59,018 bases of DNA from a virus, in IMG/VR virus record IMGVR_UViG_3300027858_000006, positions 1-59,018 of that record. One strand, written 5' to 3'. Positions 6,858-15,645 of this stretch are shown piece after piece. The notes under the pieces were generated by a model. The model made no database searches and was not told the origin of the DNA. It worked only from the letters and a program-made list of their open reading frames with translations. Positions within the stretch are counted from its first letter, which is position 1, and every line of letters begins with the position of its first letter. The position numbers were made by a program, and so were the translations under genes.

Positions 6858-7204
6858 CAACTGAACAAGGTGATTTACTCCGCTGCCTCCGGTGCGGGAA
6901 AGAATGGCATCAGGGGGGGCAGAATCCTCCTAAGAACTGCCGGTGGTGTATATCTCCACTCTGGAATTCTAAACCCAGTCGGCCGGCCACAGTGCAGCGT
7001 ATCCCAAAAACACTTGAAAATTCCAGCCCAGTGGATTTCTTCCAGGGTGTGCGGGTTTTGCACAAAAACGGCAGATATGGAACAGTGATCAGTCCTAAAA
7101 CCGGGATCGAATCGACTACGCTTGTTACCTTGATTATAGACAATCGAAGTATCATGACAAAAGTTCCGATTGAAAAACTTAAAATTGTCCAGGCGGTGGA
7201 TTGA
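6854..7204 (+). CDS. zinc-ribbon protein (116 aa)
   Basis: CLRCG at residues 11-15 and CRWC at about 29-32 form a classic C-x2-C...C-x2-C zinc knuckle. The C-terminal part (FQGVRVLHKNGRYGTVISPKTG) resembles a small beta-barrel, possibly nucleic acid binding. Function unknown; sits in a run of six small genes, four of them with Cys pairs. Confidence 0.65.
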   Translation: MTTEQGDLLRCLRCGKEWHQGGQNPPKNCRWCISPLWNSKPSRPATVQRIPKTLENSSPVDFFQGVRVLHKNGRYGTVISPKTGIESTTLVTLIIDNRSIMTKVPIEKLKIVQAVD

Positions 7205-7205
7205 A

Positions 7206-7334
7206 ATGATAAAAAGAAAACCGTGGCGTGGTTGCTGTGGCAACTGTAATAGGGCGCCATCATTGGCCGGACCAATTGGGAAAGATGGTTTATGTAGCTG
7301 GTGTCGTAGGAGGGGGTATACAAATGACAGATAA
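7206..7334 (+). CDS. tiny zinc-finger protein (42 aa)
   Basis: Begins MIKRKPWRGCCGNCN and has a second pair LCSWCRRRG, giving C-x2-C and C-x2-C spacing suited to one zinc. GGCGGTGG precedes the ATG. Its 3' end overlaps the next gene by 11 bases. Confidence 0.6.
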   Translation: MIKRKPWRGCCGNCNRAPSLAGPIGKDGLCSWCRRRGYTNDR

Positions 7335-7473
7335 ATGCCCCAGATGTGGTAGACCTTTAGAGTATGAATCCCTGCCGGGTCCGATCCTAATACAAAAGGC
7401 GTGCCAGTGCGGCATGCCCGAGAAGATTATAACAGGAAAATCACAGATGAACAAGGCCCGGGTGGAAAGATGA
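7324..7473 (+). CDS. tiny zinc-ribbon protein (49 aa)
   Basis: Start at MTDKCPRCG (7324), with TAGGAGGGGG upstream; longer in-frame starts lie in the previous gene. Cys pairs CPRCG and CQCG define a small zinc ribbon. Stop TGA overlaps the next ATG. Confidence 0.6.
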   Translation: MTDKCPRCGRPLEYESLPGPILIQKACQCGMPEKIITGKSQMNKARVER

Positions 7474-7634
7474 AATGTAGATTTGAACTGTATTGCCACG
7501 CCTGCCATCACCAATGCCAGACCACAATGGTTATTGATTGTGATGGGGATGTTCCCGTCGATGCTCCGGATATATATAAAATGAATTGTATGCTAGGCGA
7601 CAGACCCGCCACCTGGGAATCTGATGATTTATGA
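7470..7634 (+). CDS. small Cys/His protein (54 aa)
   Basis: MKCRFELYCHACHHQCQT: four Cys and three His in the first 16 residues suggest a zinc site; the rest is acidic. ATG at 7470 overlaps the previous stop (ATGA) and its own stop overlaps the next ATG at 7631, so it is well integrated in the operon. Confidence 0.55.
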   Translation: MKCRFELYCHACHHQCQTTMVIDCDGDVPVDAPDIYKMNCMLGDRPATWESDDL

Positions 7635-7873
7635 ACATTGAAGATTTAACCCCGGGCAATGTAGTGGAGTACCTTCACCCATACACCCGTATGGGCAAAA
7701 AGATGGGCGCAGACGACGCCAAGTTCGGAACAGGCAGGTTTGTTTCAATTGATAATAAAAATAGAATCCTGCTTGAAAACACCTTAGGAGATCAGTGGAA
7801 AATCTCTGAACACTGGATCAGGTGGGACCGAACAGAATATTATAAAGCATGTGATTTAAATGAAAAAATTTGA
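7631..7873 (+). CDS. small SH3-like/DUF protein (80 aa)
   Basis: Begins MNIEDLTPGNVVEYL, then a basic-aromatic core (GTGRFVSIDNKNRILLENTLGDQWKISEHWIRWD), a pattern seen in small phage beta-barrel domains. Coupled to both neighbours by overlaps. No function can be given. Confidence 0.55.
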   Translation: MNIEDLTPGNVVEYLHPYTRMGKKMGADDAKFGTGRFVSIDNKNRILLENTLGDQWKISEHWIRWDRTEYYKACDLNEKI

Positions 7874-7994
7874 GACAGAACAGTATGGGGGATATCTACA
7901 TATTTATGTAGACGGGTGGTCTATAAAAACAAAAGACAAAGACATTTGCAAGCGTGAATATAGTAAATGGCTTGATGAATGTAATGAAGATTAA
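7860..7994 (+). CDS. small protein, last gene of the small-protein operon (44 aa)
   Basis: MKKFETEQYGGYLHIYVDGW then Lys/Asp-rich with one Cys. Overlaps the preceding gene by 14 bases and is followed by two hairpins. No family recognised. Confidence 0.5.
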   Translation: MKKFETEQYGGYLHIYVDGWSIKTKDKDICKREYSKWLDECNED

Positions 7995-8016
7995 TTATTG
8001 AATAAAAGTGAGAGGT

Positions 8017-8041
8017 TGGGGCAGAGGAATGAACTGCCCCA
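8017..8041 (+). terminator. hairpin terminator 1
   Basis: TGGGGCAG and CTGCCCCA form a perfect 8-bp GC-rich stem with a 9-nt loop, 22 bases after the last plus-strand stop. Followed by CTTGTTTG, a weak T-rich tail. Confidence 0.6.
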
Positions 8042-8059
8042 CTTGTTTGAAACAACTGT

Positions 8060-8080
8060 GGACGGGTAGTGACACCGTCC
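8060..8080 (+). terminator. hairpin terminator 2
   Basis: GGACGG and CCGTCC form a 6-bp stem with a 9-nt loop followed by TGATTTTC. Tandem with terminator 1, consistent with a transcript end between the plus small-protein operon and the convergent virion operon. Confidence 0.5.
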
Positions 8081-8158
8081 TGATTTTCAGGTTGGATGAA
8101 TCCAGTTGGATTACAATACCAAGTTGACACTGATCGGTTATATAGTTATTTATTCTAT

Positions 8159-8947
8159 TCAGTCTAACCCAGACGTAAGATGAATCCCTTTGTACCTCCG
8201 GAATTCATTATAATATTCCTCTGGCAGTATGTACATAAAATAAGGATAATTTGAAATAAACCCTAACTGCCTTCCTGTCAGTGCCACATCATATATCAAT
8301 ATCTCATAAATGTATCCTAGATATTGCTCTGGAACCCAAATATAATTAGGGTGCCCAATATAGTTTATCGCATTTGCCATTGACGTGGATACAGTATATG
8401 TTGTGCCACCTGCAACACCGTCTACATATCCTGAAATGGTGGTTCCGCTTCGCACCATTGCCACGCTGCTAATATCATTTGCTGCTGGACTGCAACCAAA
8501 ACTACCTTCTGTTGCTCCCCAATCAATCCCCAATTCACCCGAATTATTGTAATTATGTGAAAATATCGGACTACCATTATTTGAAATAATTGTTTTTGAT
8601 GTGGGTAGCCCACCAGCATCTGGTTTAATCACTGCAAAATATGTGAAATCACCAGTCACGATGTTGTGATTTAGTGTAGGTGTATCCACTCCTCCACCAT
8701 TGAAATATAATCCATCCTGTTTCCAGGTGGGATACGTTGAAGGCGAATCCACAAGATCACATGCAATCCTGTTGTTGCTCAAATCATGTGCTTTCAGCCC
8801 GGATCGCTCCCATAACGGCAATGCTAATACGGGCTGTGGCATCCCATACTTGCGACAGTTGAATGCCACTATCGAGCGCATGACACCAAGTGGCGCCTGC
8901 CATATGGGCTTGTTGTTAGGGTTCCAGGGCTGAGTAGGGATTATCAT
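8159..8947 (-). CDS. LamG-type (concanavalin-like) domain protein, fibre or receptor binding (262 aa)
   Basis: An N-terminal conserved start (MRSIVAFNCRKYGMPQPVLALPLWERSG) is followed by a LamG-like beta sandwich: LYFNGGGVD, FTYFAVIKPD, ASG-type loops, and a TGRQLGFISNYPYFMY C-terminus. Closely related to the protein at 15646-16476, sharing both ends but not all of the middle. LamG domains in viral fibres bind sugars or proteins, so host recognition is inferred. It is the last gene of the virion operon, ATGA-coupled to the previous one. Confidence 0.7.
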   Translation of the reverse strand: MIIPTQPWNPNNKPIWQAPLGVMRSIVAFNCRKYGMPQPVLALPLWERSGLKAHDLSNNRIACDLVDSPSTYPTWKQDGLYFNGGGVDTPTLNHNIVTGDFTYFAVIKPDAGGLPTSKTIISNNGSPIFSHNYNNSGELGIDWGATEGSFGCSPAANDISSVAMVRSGTTISGYVDGVAGGTTYTVSTSMANAINYIGHPNYIWVPEQYLGYIYEILIYDVALTGRQLGFISNYPYFMYILPEEYYNEFRRYKGIHLTSGLD

Positions 8948-9396
8948 GTAGTTACTGTATACGTTTTACACTTAAGTGTGTTTCCTGTTGCCGCCAGGGC
9001 CGCCCCTGTGCTGTTGACCACCACTGGAGTATATTTCACAGGATCAAGAAGGATGTGTGGTGATACCGCCAGGTGTGCTGCTGACGTTTCCGACACGCCC
9101 ATGGAGGCTACCAGATAATCAGATAATGGTAGGTCTGTTGTGCTCCCGTCCGTGCCGGTATCCGCATAGTTCGTGCCGTCGTAGCTCGGGACCAAATAGA
9201 CATCCACTGCTGGGTTGGTTTGAGATGACAGGTCTACAGACGCCAGGACTAATTCAAGTTCAACATATAAATATCGGTTCGTGCTGTTGTCTATTGCAGT
9301 CCCACCCACATTTACGGTTACATTAGCAAGTGAATTTAAGTCAGTATCCATGAGCGTCTGTTCATTGCCCGGGGCTGAGTATACCGAGTTAGTCAT
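8944..9396 (-). CDS. virion-associated protein, unknown (150 aa)
   Basis: Low in Lys and Arg, rich in Thr/Ser/Ala/Val, and beta-strand-like throughout, typical of tail or decoration proteins. Region VNVGGTAIDNSTNRYLYVELELVLASVD suggests a jelly-roll-like sheet. ATG 9396 overlaps the preceding stop (TAATG). Its function is not recognised; position suggests a fibre or baseplate part. Confidence 0.55.
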   Translation of the reverse strand: MTNSVYSAPGNEQTLMDTDLNSLANVTVNVGGTAIDNSTNRYLYVELELVLASVDLSSQTNPAVDVYLVPSYDGTNYADTGTDGSTTDLPLSDYLVASMGVSETSAAHLAVSPHILLDPVKYTPVVVNSTGAALAATGNTLKCKTYTVTT

Positions 9397-9761
9397 TAGT
9401 CTACATCACCTTCATAGCCATAGAATTCCAACTTAGCGGATAATTCAGTAGTTATTTTATCTCGCTCTGTTGCATATGCTGTTTCAACCTCTGATATGCG
9501 CTGTTGGTTTGTCAAATTAATACTGGAAAATTTGATAATAACTGCCTGCTCAACGATTGCACCAGATTTCATAGCTGCTATCTCAGGGCCCGGGATATTT
9601 ATCAAGTTGCTTTCGATTGCATCTGCACCGCCACTGTATGCTACAAGTGATTCCCTCCAGGTATTCCCGGCCGTGTTAGTTCCACCCGGAACGGGAATAT
9701 GGAATACAGCAGAAATTGTTTTATTGTCTGTTGCTACTTCTTGTATATGATAATCGCTCAT
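9396..9761 (-). CDS. virion-associated protein, unknown (121 aa)
   Basis: N-terminal beta-type part followed by a charged helical end (ISEVETAYATERDKITTELSAKLEFYG). AGGAGATAACCACC precedes ATG 9761. Likely structural by location between fibre and membrane genes; no family recognised. Confidence 0.55.
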   Translation of the reverse strand: MSDYHIQEVATDNKTISAVFHIPVPGGTNTAGNTWRESLVAYSGGADAIESNLINIPGPEIAAMKSGAIVEQAVIIKFSSINLTNQQRISEVETAYATERDKITTELSAKLEFYGYEGDVD

Positions 9762-9766
9762 GGTGG

Positions 9767-9877
9767 TTATCTCCTTCCTTTTGTTGACTGATTCCTACAA
9801 GTATCAGTTTGATTCCTGCCTCTCCCGCCAGACTTGCGGCCAGTCTGACTTCCGTCCTTTCGTCCGTGTGTTGTCAT
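9767..9877 (-). CDS. tiny strongly basic peptide (36 aa)
   Basis: MTTHGRKDGSQTGRKSGGRGRNQTDTC and more Arg/Lys follow. ATG at 9877 overlaps the stop of the upstream membrane gene (TAATG). Its 3' end carries AGGAGATAA, the ribosome site of the next gene, so it may be a leader or a real DNA/RNA-binding peptide. Low certainty. Confidence 0.4.
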   Translation of the reverse strand: MTTHGRKDGSQTGRKSGGRGRNQTDTCRNQSTKGRR

Positions 9878-10056
9878 TATTCGGTCCTCTGTATTGGTTT
9901 ATTGTTTCCAAAATACCAGCCGATTATGATCAAAGCCAATTCGTTTGGCATGGTTATTTCCTGCCCTATAATTGCTTGATATCCCGATACGAGGATGGTA
10001 GGTACCACCACAGACAGGGCGATTAGTTCATCAGTATTTTCAGATAGTATGCTCAT
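9877..10056 (-). CDS. small membrane protein, holin-like (59 aa)
   Basis: Start at MSILSENTDELIALS (10056) is preferred, since the longer version starts inside the previous gene. One clear hydrophobic segment (ALSVVVPTILVSGYQAII) and a second weaker one (ELALIIIGWYFG), then a basic tail. Small membrane proteins between fibre genes of head-tail viruses are often holins; here this is only a possibility. Confidence 0.5.
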   Translation of the reverse strand: MSILSENTDELIALSVVVPTILVSGYQAIIGQEITMPNELALIIIGWYFGNNKPIQRTE

Positions 10057-10060
10057 AATT

Positions 10061-10234
10061 TCACTTATCCCAGGGCTTAACATTGCTTAGATGCAAACCA
10101 GAATCTAAATTCATCATTGCATCTTCAGCAAATTTAACCCTATTATCAGACGATTCGATTATTTGATCCAATACTTTTCGTATATGGTCTACTGTTGCCC
10201 GTTGTATTAGCCACCAATCATTTGTTTCAGTCAT
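10061..10234 (-). CDS. small protein, unknown (57 aa)
   Basis: Start MTETNDWWLIQR (10234) chosen for the AAGGTGAAAAC upstream. Mostly helical and acidic; no membrane segment. The longer start at 10264 overlaps the preceding gene and is less likely. Confidence 0.5.
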   Translation of the reverse strand: MTETNDWWLIQRATVDHIRKVLDQIIESSDNRVKFAEDAMMNLDSGLHLSNVKPWDK

Positions 10235-10242
10235 ATGTGTTT

Positions 10243-10515
10243 TCACCTTAACCAGTTTCTCCAATCAGATAAATTTAAATCTTTCCATTGATGCCACTTC
10301 ATAGATAGAATGAATCCTGCGATTATCATTGCCAGCCCGTAATATTCATGGCCTGCCACGTCAAGCAGATCGTATCCATGATACTGGAACAAATGCTCAA
10401 TCAACAAAGCAGAACCACCTACTATAAGGACTAAAGATATCAGTTGCTTATAGTATGGATATGTCCTTTCTTTCTGTTCCTGAGACATCTCCCACGGAAG
10501 GGACGGGCCGGTCAT
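10243..10515 (-). CDS. membrane protein with two transmembrane segments (90 aa)
   Basis: Segments near residues 24-43 (QLISLVLIVGGSALLIEHLF) and 58-73 (YYGLAMIIAGFILSM) separated by a short acidic turn, with N-terminus and C-terminus charged. Consistent with a holin or phage-encoded envelope protein. Start 10515 has only a weak ribosome site; MSQEQK further in is a less good alternative. Confidence 0.55.
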   Translation of the reverse strand: MTGPSLPWEMSQEQKERTYPYYKQLISLVLIVGGSALLIEHLFQYHGYDLLDVAGHEYYGLAMIIAGFILSMKWHQWKDLNLSDWRNWLR

Positions 10516-10519
10516 GGTC

Positions 10520-12322
10520 TCAGTACTCTATGGTAGCCTCGTATTCCCCGTATGCCAAGCCCTCAAACACAACTACACCGTTGTCTCCTGTTGTGCCGGT
10601 AGTCATGTCATTTGTATCGTCTACCCGGGTCAGTGTCACCGAGCATCCCGCTTTTGGGGCGTCTGCGGTATCTACATATTCAAGTGATACCATGCCAACT
10701 GCATCGGGTACTACTATTCTCGTTTCTGTTACTTCGCTATCTACTGTGATTCTTGTTGTGTATTTCATTGTTTCTTCGTCTCCTGGGATTCCATCCCATA
10801 TCTGTATACGATCTAAAGCATAATATGTCATTTCGGTTGGGTGTTTTGCGCTGAAATTACCCTGGATTTTCATGTGATTTACTTTGGTACATGACCCTAT
10901 TTGCCCATCTTCTGCGATCCATTCTTTTGTTGTGTTTTCTGTAGTTTCATTTTCTACATCAAACCAAGCACGAATAATTCCATTATTGAAATCTATATAA
11001 AATGAAAACTTGTGCCATTCACCATCATATGCATTGTTTAGATCAACTGTTTCGCCTAACCACAGACCTTCATCCCCATGATAGAAAAACATCCTTGCTG
11101 AATCGCCGTTGCCATTATAGCCCAAATGCATAAATATTGAACCGTTTCCATCCGTGTTCATTACTATCCATTTACATCTACCCCCATCAGCAATTGTTTT
11201 AAAACCTTTGTTGAATCGAGCCCTGAACGTGGTGTATATTTCGCCTGTTGTAATGTCTCTACTCAGATATACGGAACCATCACCACACATATCTTCCCCC
11301 GCTCCGATGTTGTTAGCAGGCTGGACATGCCCTCGTGTAATTCCATCGACAGGTGGATTAAGTGGATATTCTGAACTGCACGATTGTAGCATGAACTTAG
11401 ATCCGGTTAATGGATGCCATCCATTGTACTCTTCAACTACTGTAGTAGCCTCTGCATGTTCTGTACAATATTCAGAGTACCCAGATGTGTAGATATATCC
11501 TGGCGTGCTATCAATGCTTCCGCCCCAGTCTTCAAAATCATAATCTAGTATTTTTTTCACACTGTTGGTTTCATCTGCATCAGGGATATCATCCCATATT
11601 TCCATGCTGTCCAGCCAAGTCATAGCTGTTCCTGTTCCACCCGTGCCGGATCGATTGCTTGGCCACCCTACCTGTACTAAACCAGGGCCGGGTGTGGGTG
11701 TTTTTCTATAACAAATCTCATTTTCTATTCGCTCGATCTGGCCATCTATTTTCAGCCAGAACACACCGGTTGATGTACAATCTGCAAATTCAGAACCACA
11801 TGTGCATTCAGTTGGTGTCCAATCCATAAATACTTCGAATGTATGCCATAGATTATCATCTAAATTTTTAGATGTTGGGAAGTATTTATTATATGTATAA
11901 CCATATGGATTTTGAGAGATAATTGAAAGCAACCAAGCTTGGGGTCCTAGTCTGGATAATGTAAGTACAAAATCCCCTTGATCTCGATAATTTACATATA
12001 ACTGTTTAGATAAATACCCACCCCAATTAATATCGGTCTCATATTTCTGTATCCATTTGAAATATGCTTTGGTTCCTATACCAGATTCCCTCAAATTGAA
12101 CCTGGATGTATTCCCTATGTTGGTCAAAACTCCAATTGTTCTTCCTGATGCAGATTTAAACAAATCTGTTGTTAGACTGTGCTGTCCGGTACAGGATTCA
12201 TCTGATTGAAAATTATTCAATAAGAATTTGTCCCTGTATTCCTGATAGTATGTTCCATACGATCTATCACCTACGCATTCGGTAAACGTTTCGAAATCTT
12301 CATTGAATATTAGATTTGCCAT
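10520..12322 (-). CDS. large LamG-like fibre protein with C-terminal beta domain (600 aa)
   Basis: Two concanavalin/LamG-like halves, each with the pattern F..WIQ..../W..YSYYID..G.I.AWFDVEN and ending with a (R)IQIWDGIPG-type strand (about residues 1-255 and 260-500). Several Cys residues may form disulfides. The last about 80 residues (GMVSLEYVDTADAPKAGCSVTLTRV, then GDNGVVVFEGLAYGEYEATI) resemble a carboxypeptidase-regulatory/SpaA-like Ig fold with GxV motifs. Probably a secreted virion adhesin. Internal duplication is visible by eye; family name is inferred. Confidence 0.62.
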   Translation of the reverse strand: MANLIFNEDFETFTECVGDRSYGTYYQEYRDKFLLNNFQSDESCTGQHSLTTDLFKSASGRTIGVLTNIGNTSRFNLRESGIGTKAYFKWIQKYETDINWGGYLSKQLYVNYRDQGDFVLTLSRLGPQAWLLSIISQNPYGYTYNKYFPTSKNLDDNLWHTFEVFMDWTPTECTCGSEFADCTSTGVFWLKIDGQIERIENEICYRKTPTPGPGLVQVGWPSNRSGTGGTGTAMTWLDSMEIWDDIPDADETNSVKKILDYDFEDWGGSIDSTPGYIYTSGYSEYCTEHAEATTVVEEYNGWHPLTGSKFMLQSCSSEYPLNPPVDGITRGHVQPANNIGAGEDMCGDGSVYLSRDITTGEIYTTFRARFNKGFKTIADGGRCKWIVMNTDGNGSIFMHLGYNGNGDSARMFFYHGDEGLWLGETVDLNNAYDGEWHKFSFYIDFNNGIIRAWFDVENETTENTTKEWIAEDGQIGSCTKVNHMKIQGNFSAKHPTEMTYYALDRIQIWDGIPGDEETMKYTTRITVDSEVTETRIVVPDAVGMVSLEYVDTADAPKAGCSVTLTRVDDTNDMTTGTTGDNGVVVFEGLAYGEYEATIEY

Positions 12323-12376
12323 GTTAGTTCCTTTGCCTATGTGTCAACTGGTACTTTCTGCATGTTTAACCCACCT

Positions 12377-12697
12377 TTACAGCCTGACTTTTTGCTCTAA
12401 ACATTTTTTGATCCAGTCAACTGCTTCTCGGGTGCGTTCCACATGTGATTTGATTTCGGAAATGTCTTCATCGGTTTTATCGATTTTTGTGAACAGGATA
12501 TCTATCTTTTCAACTTCTTTATCTATGCGATCTTGGGCCAGACATGCGTGTTTATCCACACGTTTATTTATCCTTTCGTGCTCCTGGCGATCCCACCAAA
12601 AATAAGCACCCCAAGCCGTCATAAGAGCACAAAAAACTAAAGCGGTAATAACTGACATGCCACTGTTTTCAATTGGAACAATATCATAGAAGCTCAT
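12377..12697 (-). CDS. membrane-anchored coiled-coil protein (106 aa)
   Basis: One transmembrane segment at residues 14-34 (MSVITALVFCALMTAWGAYFWW) followed by a long coiled coil (about 38-100, regular hydrophobic heptads with EK/DI pairs). Resembles phage XhlA-like or spanin-type lysis accessory proteins in layout, not in sequence. A TATA box 24 bases upstream implies its own promoter and a leaderless start. Confidence 0.55.
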   Translation of the reverse strand: MSFYDIVPIENSGMSVITALVFCALMTAWGAYFWWDRQEHERINKRVDKHACLAQDRIDKEVEKIDILFTKIDKTDEDISEIKSHVERTREAVDWIKKCLEQKVRL

Positions 12698-12720
12698 GGT
12701 CGTATAGATATGTTTTTTAT

Positions 12721-12728
12721 TTTATATA
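12721..12728 (-). promoter_or_regulatory. TATA box, leaderless promoter for the 106-aa gene
   Basis: On the minus strand TATATAAA, 24-31 bases upstream of ATG 12697. No ribosome site precedes that ATG, consistent with a leaderless message typical of archaea. Confidence 0.6.
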
Positions 12729-12752
12729 TTTTTCGAGATAACATTCAGACGC

Positions 12753-13034
12753 TTACTTATATTCGTTGTGGATTATGAACGATGCGGAATCGCCGGAACC
12801 ACTCCAGCCGGATATCGATAAGTTTGCCTGGACGGTATACACTCCCTCCTGGTCAAAATCTCCTGCCACGACTGTATATTGAAGATAATTTGTATCGTAG
12901 ATTGATGCAGTCCACTCTACTTCAGTGCCGTCCGGTTTTTCAACTTTCAATATCGTGTTAGTTGCGGCTGAGATGTCTTCTTCACAATCTACAGTGATTA
13001 CAGTTCCAATATCACCTACATAGTTTTTTGCCAT
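12753..13034 (-). CDS. BppU-type baseplate/fibre protein (93 aa)
   Basis: MAKNYVGDIGTVITVDC, TILKVEKPDGTEVEW, LQYTVVAGDFDQEGVYTVQANLS and SGDSASFII give the small beta-sandwich pattern typical of phage baseplate upper protein domains (about 95 aa). Short compared with full baseplate proteins, so probably a stand-alone adapter. CGAGGGCTGAAGC precedes ATG 13034. Confidence 0.65.
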   Translation of the reverse strand: MAKNYVGDIGTVITVDCEEDISAATNTILKVEKPDGTEVEWTASIYDTNYLQYTVVAGDFDQEGVYTVQANLSISGWSGSGDSASFIIHNEYK

Positions 13035-13037
13035 GCT

Positions 13038-13256
13038 TCAGCCCTCGAATGCGAAATCAGATGTTACCGAAATTGTTCGGCTAAGTGGAGATGATAATAC
13101 AATCTCGTTGAATGCTTCCACGCTTGGTGGTACTTGTGCCGCAATACCCCGGTATAGCTCTACTATATGCTGTTTATCTACTCCTGATATAGTTCCATCC
13201 GCAATGGGTAATACTCTCAGAACAGATCGCCGCTTATCTTCTGAATCAATAGCCAT
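13038..13256 (-). CDS. virion-associated small protein (72 aa)
   Basis: Starts MAIDSEDKRRSVLRVLPIADGTISGVDKQH. The MAIDS.xKR.SVL...PI.DG.I...D+ pattern is common in small tail proteins of head-tail viruses, though its role is not settled. TGAGGTGATTATCC gives a strong ribosome site. Placed between the fibre and BppU-like gene. Confidence 0.55.
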   Translation of the reverse strand: MAIDSEDKRRSVLRVLPIADGTISGVDKQHIVELYRGIAAQVPPSVEAFNEIVLSSPLSRTISVTSDFAFEG

Positions 13257-13267
13257 GGATAATCACC

Positions 13268-15643
13268 TCACGGACCGCTTACCATTTCCCCTTTCGTGAA
13301 CGTGGTTGCATCATCTGATACTGTAGCCTTTGCTATGACCGTTCCAGCATTGTTTTTCAAACTCAAAGTGGAGCTTGTCTGCGTTACCTCATTTCTGAAA
13401 TACATGTACATATACATTATAGCATCTTCAAGCGTGGGTGTGGCTGCGGGTGCGCCCTGTGCCATTTCGCTGATTGTATCGGTTTTGATCACATCAGATA
13501 CTTCTGCATTCACACTTGCCTTCATGGTTGCTGTGAGATCTCCACTAGATGGGGCATTAGTCAAATTTGTGACTGTAGCCAACGTACCAGCGGGAGCCAG
13601 TCTACTTGAAATAGTAGTATCTAGATTGGCAATTCTAGAATCACCCAGTGCTGTTAGTCCGGCCCCTGCAACCCCAATCTCTGTTGTATCTGTCTCGATA
13701 TCAGTTTGTTTATTTCTGATATGTTCTAAGGTGTCGGTTCCTGCTGCCCAGGTTGCGCCCTTTATCTCTGTAAAAGCTGCTACCATTTCTGTATTAGTAG
13801 GTGGGTCGTAGTCGGAGAGTGCTGTGTCAACTTCTGTATTTACATCTGCTGTGGATATGTTGTTTAGTGCCGCCACTGTGGCTTCAAGTGCGCAGGCATC
13901 AAGGATTGTGTCTAGTCTGCCAGCATTTGCCCAGTCTGTCTGTAATTTGTTGGTATCTATTAAGATAGCATCTACATTTGTATCAACCACGTCTACCTTG
14001 CCATCTGTTGTTGTATGGAGTGCTGCTGCTGTTCCAGCTACATCAGGAATTACTTTGTTTGGTGCATATAGAGCTTGTAAAGTGGCAAGTGTAACACCGT
14101 CTGCGCCCGTAATCGTGTCGAGGTCTGTCTGTGCTGTTGCCAGCGCTGCAGGTAATGTTGTCCCGGTGTCTGTAAGTACATCACTAACTGTTTTTGATAG
14201 TGATCCTGCTACAACGTGATCTGCAACCAACTCATCTAATACCGCATCAGCCACTTGTCCAGCGGTAGGTGCGGTTGTCCCTGGAGCAGTTACAAATGTT
14301 TTTACACCATCTCCTGCCAAAATTGTGAAGTCGGGAGCTGAATCAAGTGTTATTGTCTTTGTTGCACCCGTATAAGCCGAAACTTTCCGAACGCTAGGAT
14401 AATCGTTATTGGAAGCATCATATACCACAATTGCTTGATCTTTATATGCATCATCTATATCCGAACCTGCTGTTAATGTGAAGTGGGTTTGATCAGTTAC
14501 TGCCGCAATGGTTGTGTCTATCAACACATTCGGATTACTTGCAGCAGCACTCCATGCAGCATCTCCTCTATCTCTAATTGCTTGCAAGGAATCAGTAGTA
14601 TTAACAAATGTACTCCAGTCTGCAGTAGCTCCCAGAGATGCTAGCTTGGCAATAATAGAATTATCAACTACATCATCTGCATCTGCAACAGCTAAAAGAT
14701 GGTCAAGATTCAAAGCAACCATAGCATCATTACATTCACTCTGGATTTCTGTATCCCATGCACTATTCCAAGGCAATGCAGTAAGTCCAACACCAAGAGC
14801 CCCTATTCGAGCAAAAGAATCACCTGTTTGAACTGTATGACCAGTTAAGGTTGCTACATTCGTGACATTTGCCACCGTATCCGCTGCAGGATCGAAGTAT
14901 GAAGCAGCTACAAGCGTCCTGGCGTTGAACTCTGCTACAGTGGGTATATCTGCTATATCTGTAGGTAAGTTGGCAGCGTCAAGTTCTGCAAGCCTTGTTT
15001 CAGTGCATACAGATGCGAGTGCTACCGCGGCAGTAACCCTTGTAAGTAATGTATCAACGTTGGTGTCAACTGTTGAGATCGAATGGTCTAAAAATGCCGC
15101 TTTTGCATCAGTCCAAGTAACATCAGTAAGTGCAGTGGCCGCTAGAGCTGCGGAATCCGTCCCTCTCATGTCGGTATTAGTGGTAACGGTGTCGGTAAGG
15201 ACAACCCCCTGTACTTTATTGGTCGCAGGGTCATAACCAGCATCAGCAAAATCCTTTAGATCGGTTGCTGATTGGGCATCTCCGCCTATTTGCGTTATGT
15301 CTGCGGTAAGTACATCAGTTCCAAGAACGAGAGAATCATATACATTGGCAGGCACTATCATAAATTCTCTCCAAACTGCCAGGGCGCCAGATTCATGAAC
15401 GGAAACTCTTAGTTTTCCAAGTGTGCCTGTGTCTGTGGTATCAAGCGGCACTGAATAGTTTCCTACTTCCATATGCGTTGCGCCTGCTGCGTTGTTTGTC
15501 TGCGCAAATGCGCCCCCGTTTTTTGATAATCTTATATCTGCCTGGGAGATTGTAAGGCCGGTTTCTTGGGTATTGCCGTCTGTGCTATCCAGCATTGGAC
15601 CCATTACTATTGTTGCTGCTGTTGATTGTTTGAGAATGTCCAT
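13268..15643 (-). CDS. large tail fibre protein (791 aa)
   Basis: N-terminal module (about 1-110) looks like a virion-attachment domain (STAATIVMGPMLDSTDGN, then KNGGAFAQTNNA, then VGNYSVPLDTTDTGTLGKLRVSV). The rest is a long helical, Asp/Thr/Ala-rich repeat region (VDTNVDxLLxxxTxA, ADVxTEVDxALxDYDPP), as in trimeric fibres. Very low Lys/Arg/aromatic content. It lies between a LamG protein and BppU-like protein, consistent with a side-fibre assembly. Individual domains beyond this could not be named. Confidence 0.68.
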   Translation of the reverse strand: MDILKQSTAATIVMGPMLDSTDGNTQETGLTISQADIRLSKNGGAFAQTNNAAGATHMEVGNYSVPLDTTDTGTLGKLRVSVHESGALAVWREFMIVPANVYDSLVLGTDVLTADITQIGGDAQSATDLKDFADAGYDPATNKVQGVVLTDTVTTNTDMRGTDSAALAATALTDVTWTDAKAAFLDHSISTVDTNVDTLLTRVTAAVALASVCTETRLAELDAANLPTDIADIPTVAEFNARTLVAASYFDPAADTVANVTNVATLTGHTVQTGDSFARIGALGVGLTALPWNSAWDTEIQSECNDAMVALNLDHLLAVADADDVVDNSIIAKLASLGATADWSTFVNTTDSLQAIRDRGDAAWSAAASNPNVLIDTTIAAVTDQTHFTLTAGSDIDDAYKDQAIVVYDASNNDYPSVRKVSAYTGATKTITLDSAPDFTILAGDGVKTFVTAPGTTAPTAGQVADAVLDELVADHVVAGSLSKTVSDVLTDTGTTLPAALATAQTDLDTITGADGVTLATLQALYAPNKVIPDVAGTAAALHTTTDGKVDVVDTNVDAILIDTNKLQTDWANAGRLDTILDACALEATVAALNNISTADVNTEVDTALSDYDPPTNTEMVAAFTEIKGATWAAGTDTLEHIRNKQTDIETDTTEIGVAGAGLTALGDSRIANLDTTISSRLAPAGTLATVTNLTNAPSSGDLTATMKASVNAEVSDVIKTDTISEMAQGAPAATPTLEDAIMYMYMYFRNEVTQTSSTLSLKNNAGTVIAKATVSDDATTFTKGEMVSGP

Positions 15644-15645
15644 TA

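Noticed and set aside
13296-15236. several plus-strand open frames (up to 171 codons) opposite the 791-aa fibre gene
   Set aside because: Antisense shadows of a low-complexity Ala/Thr/Asp-rich gene.
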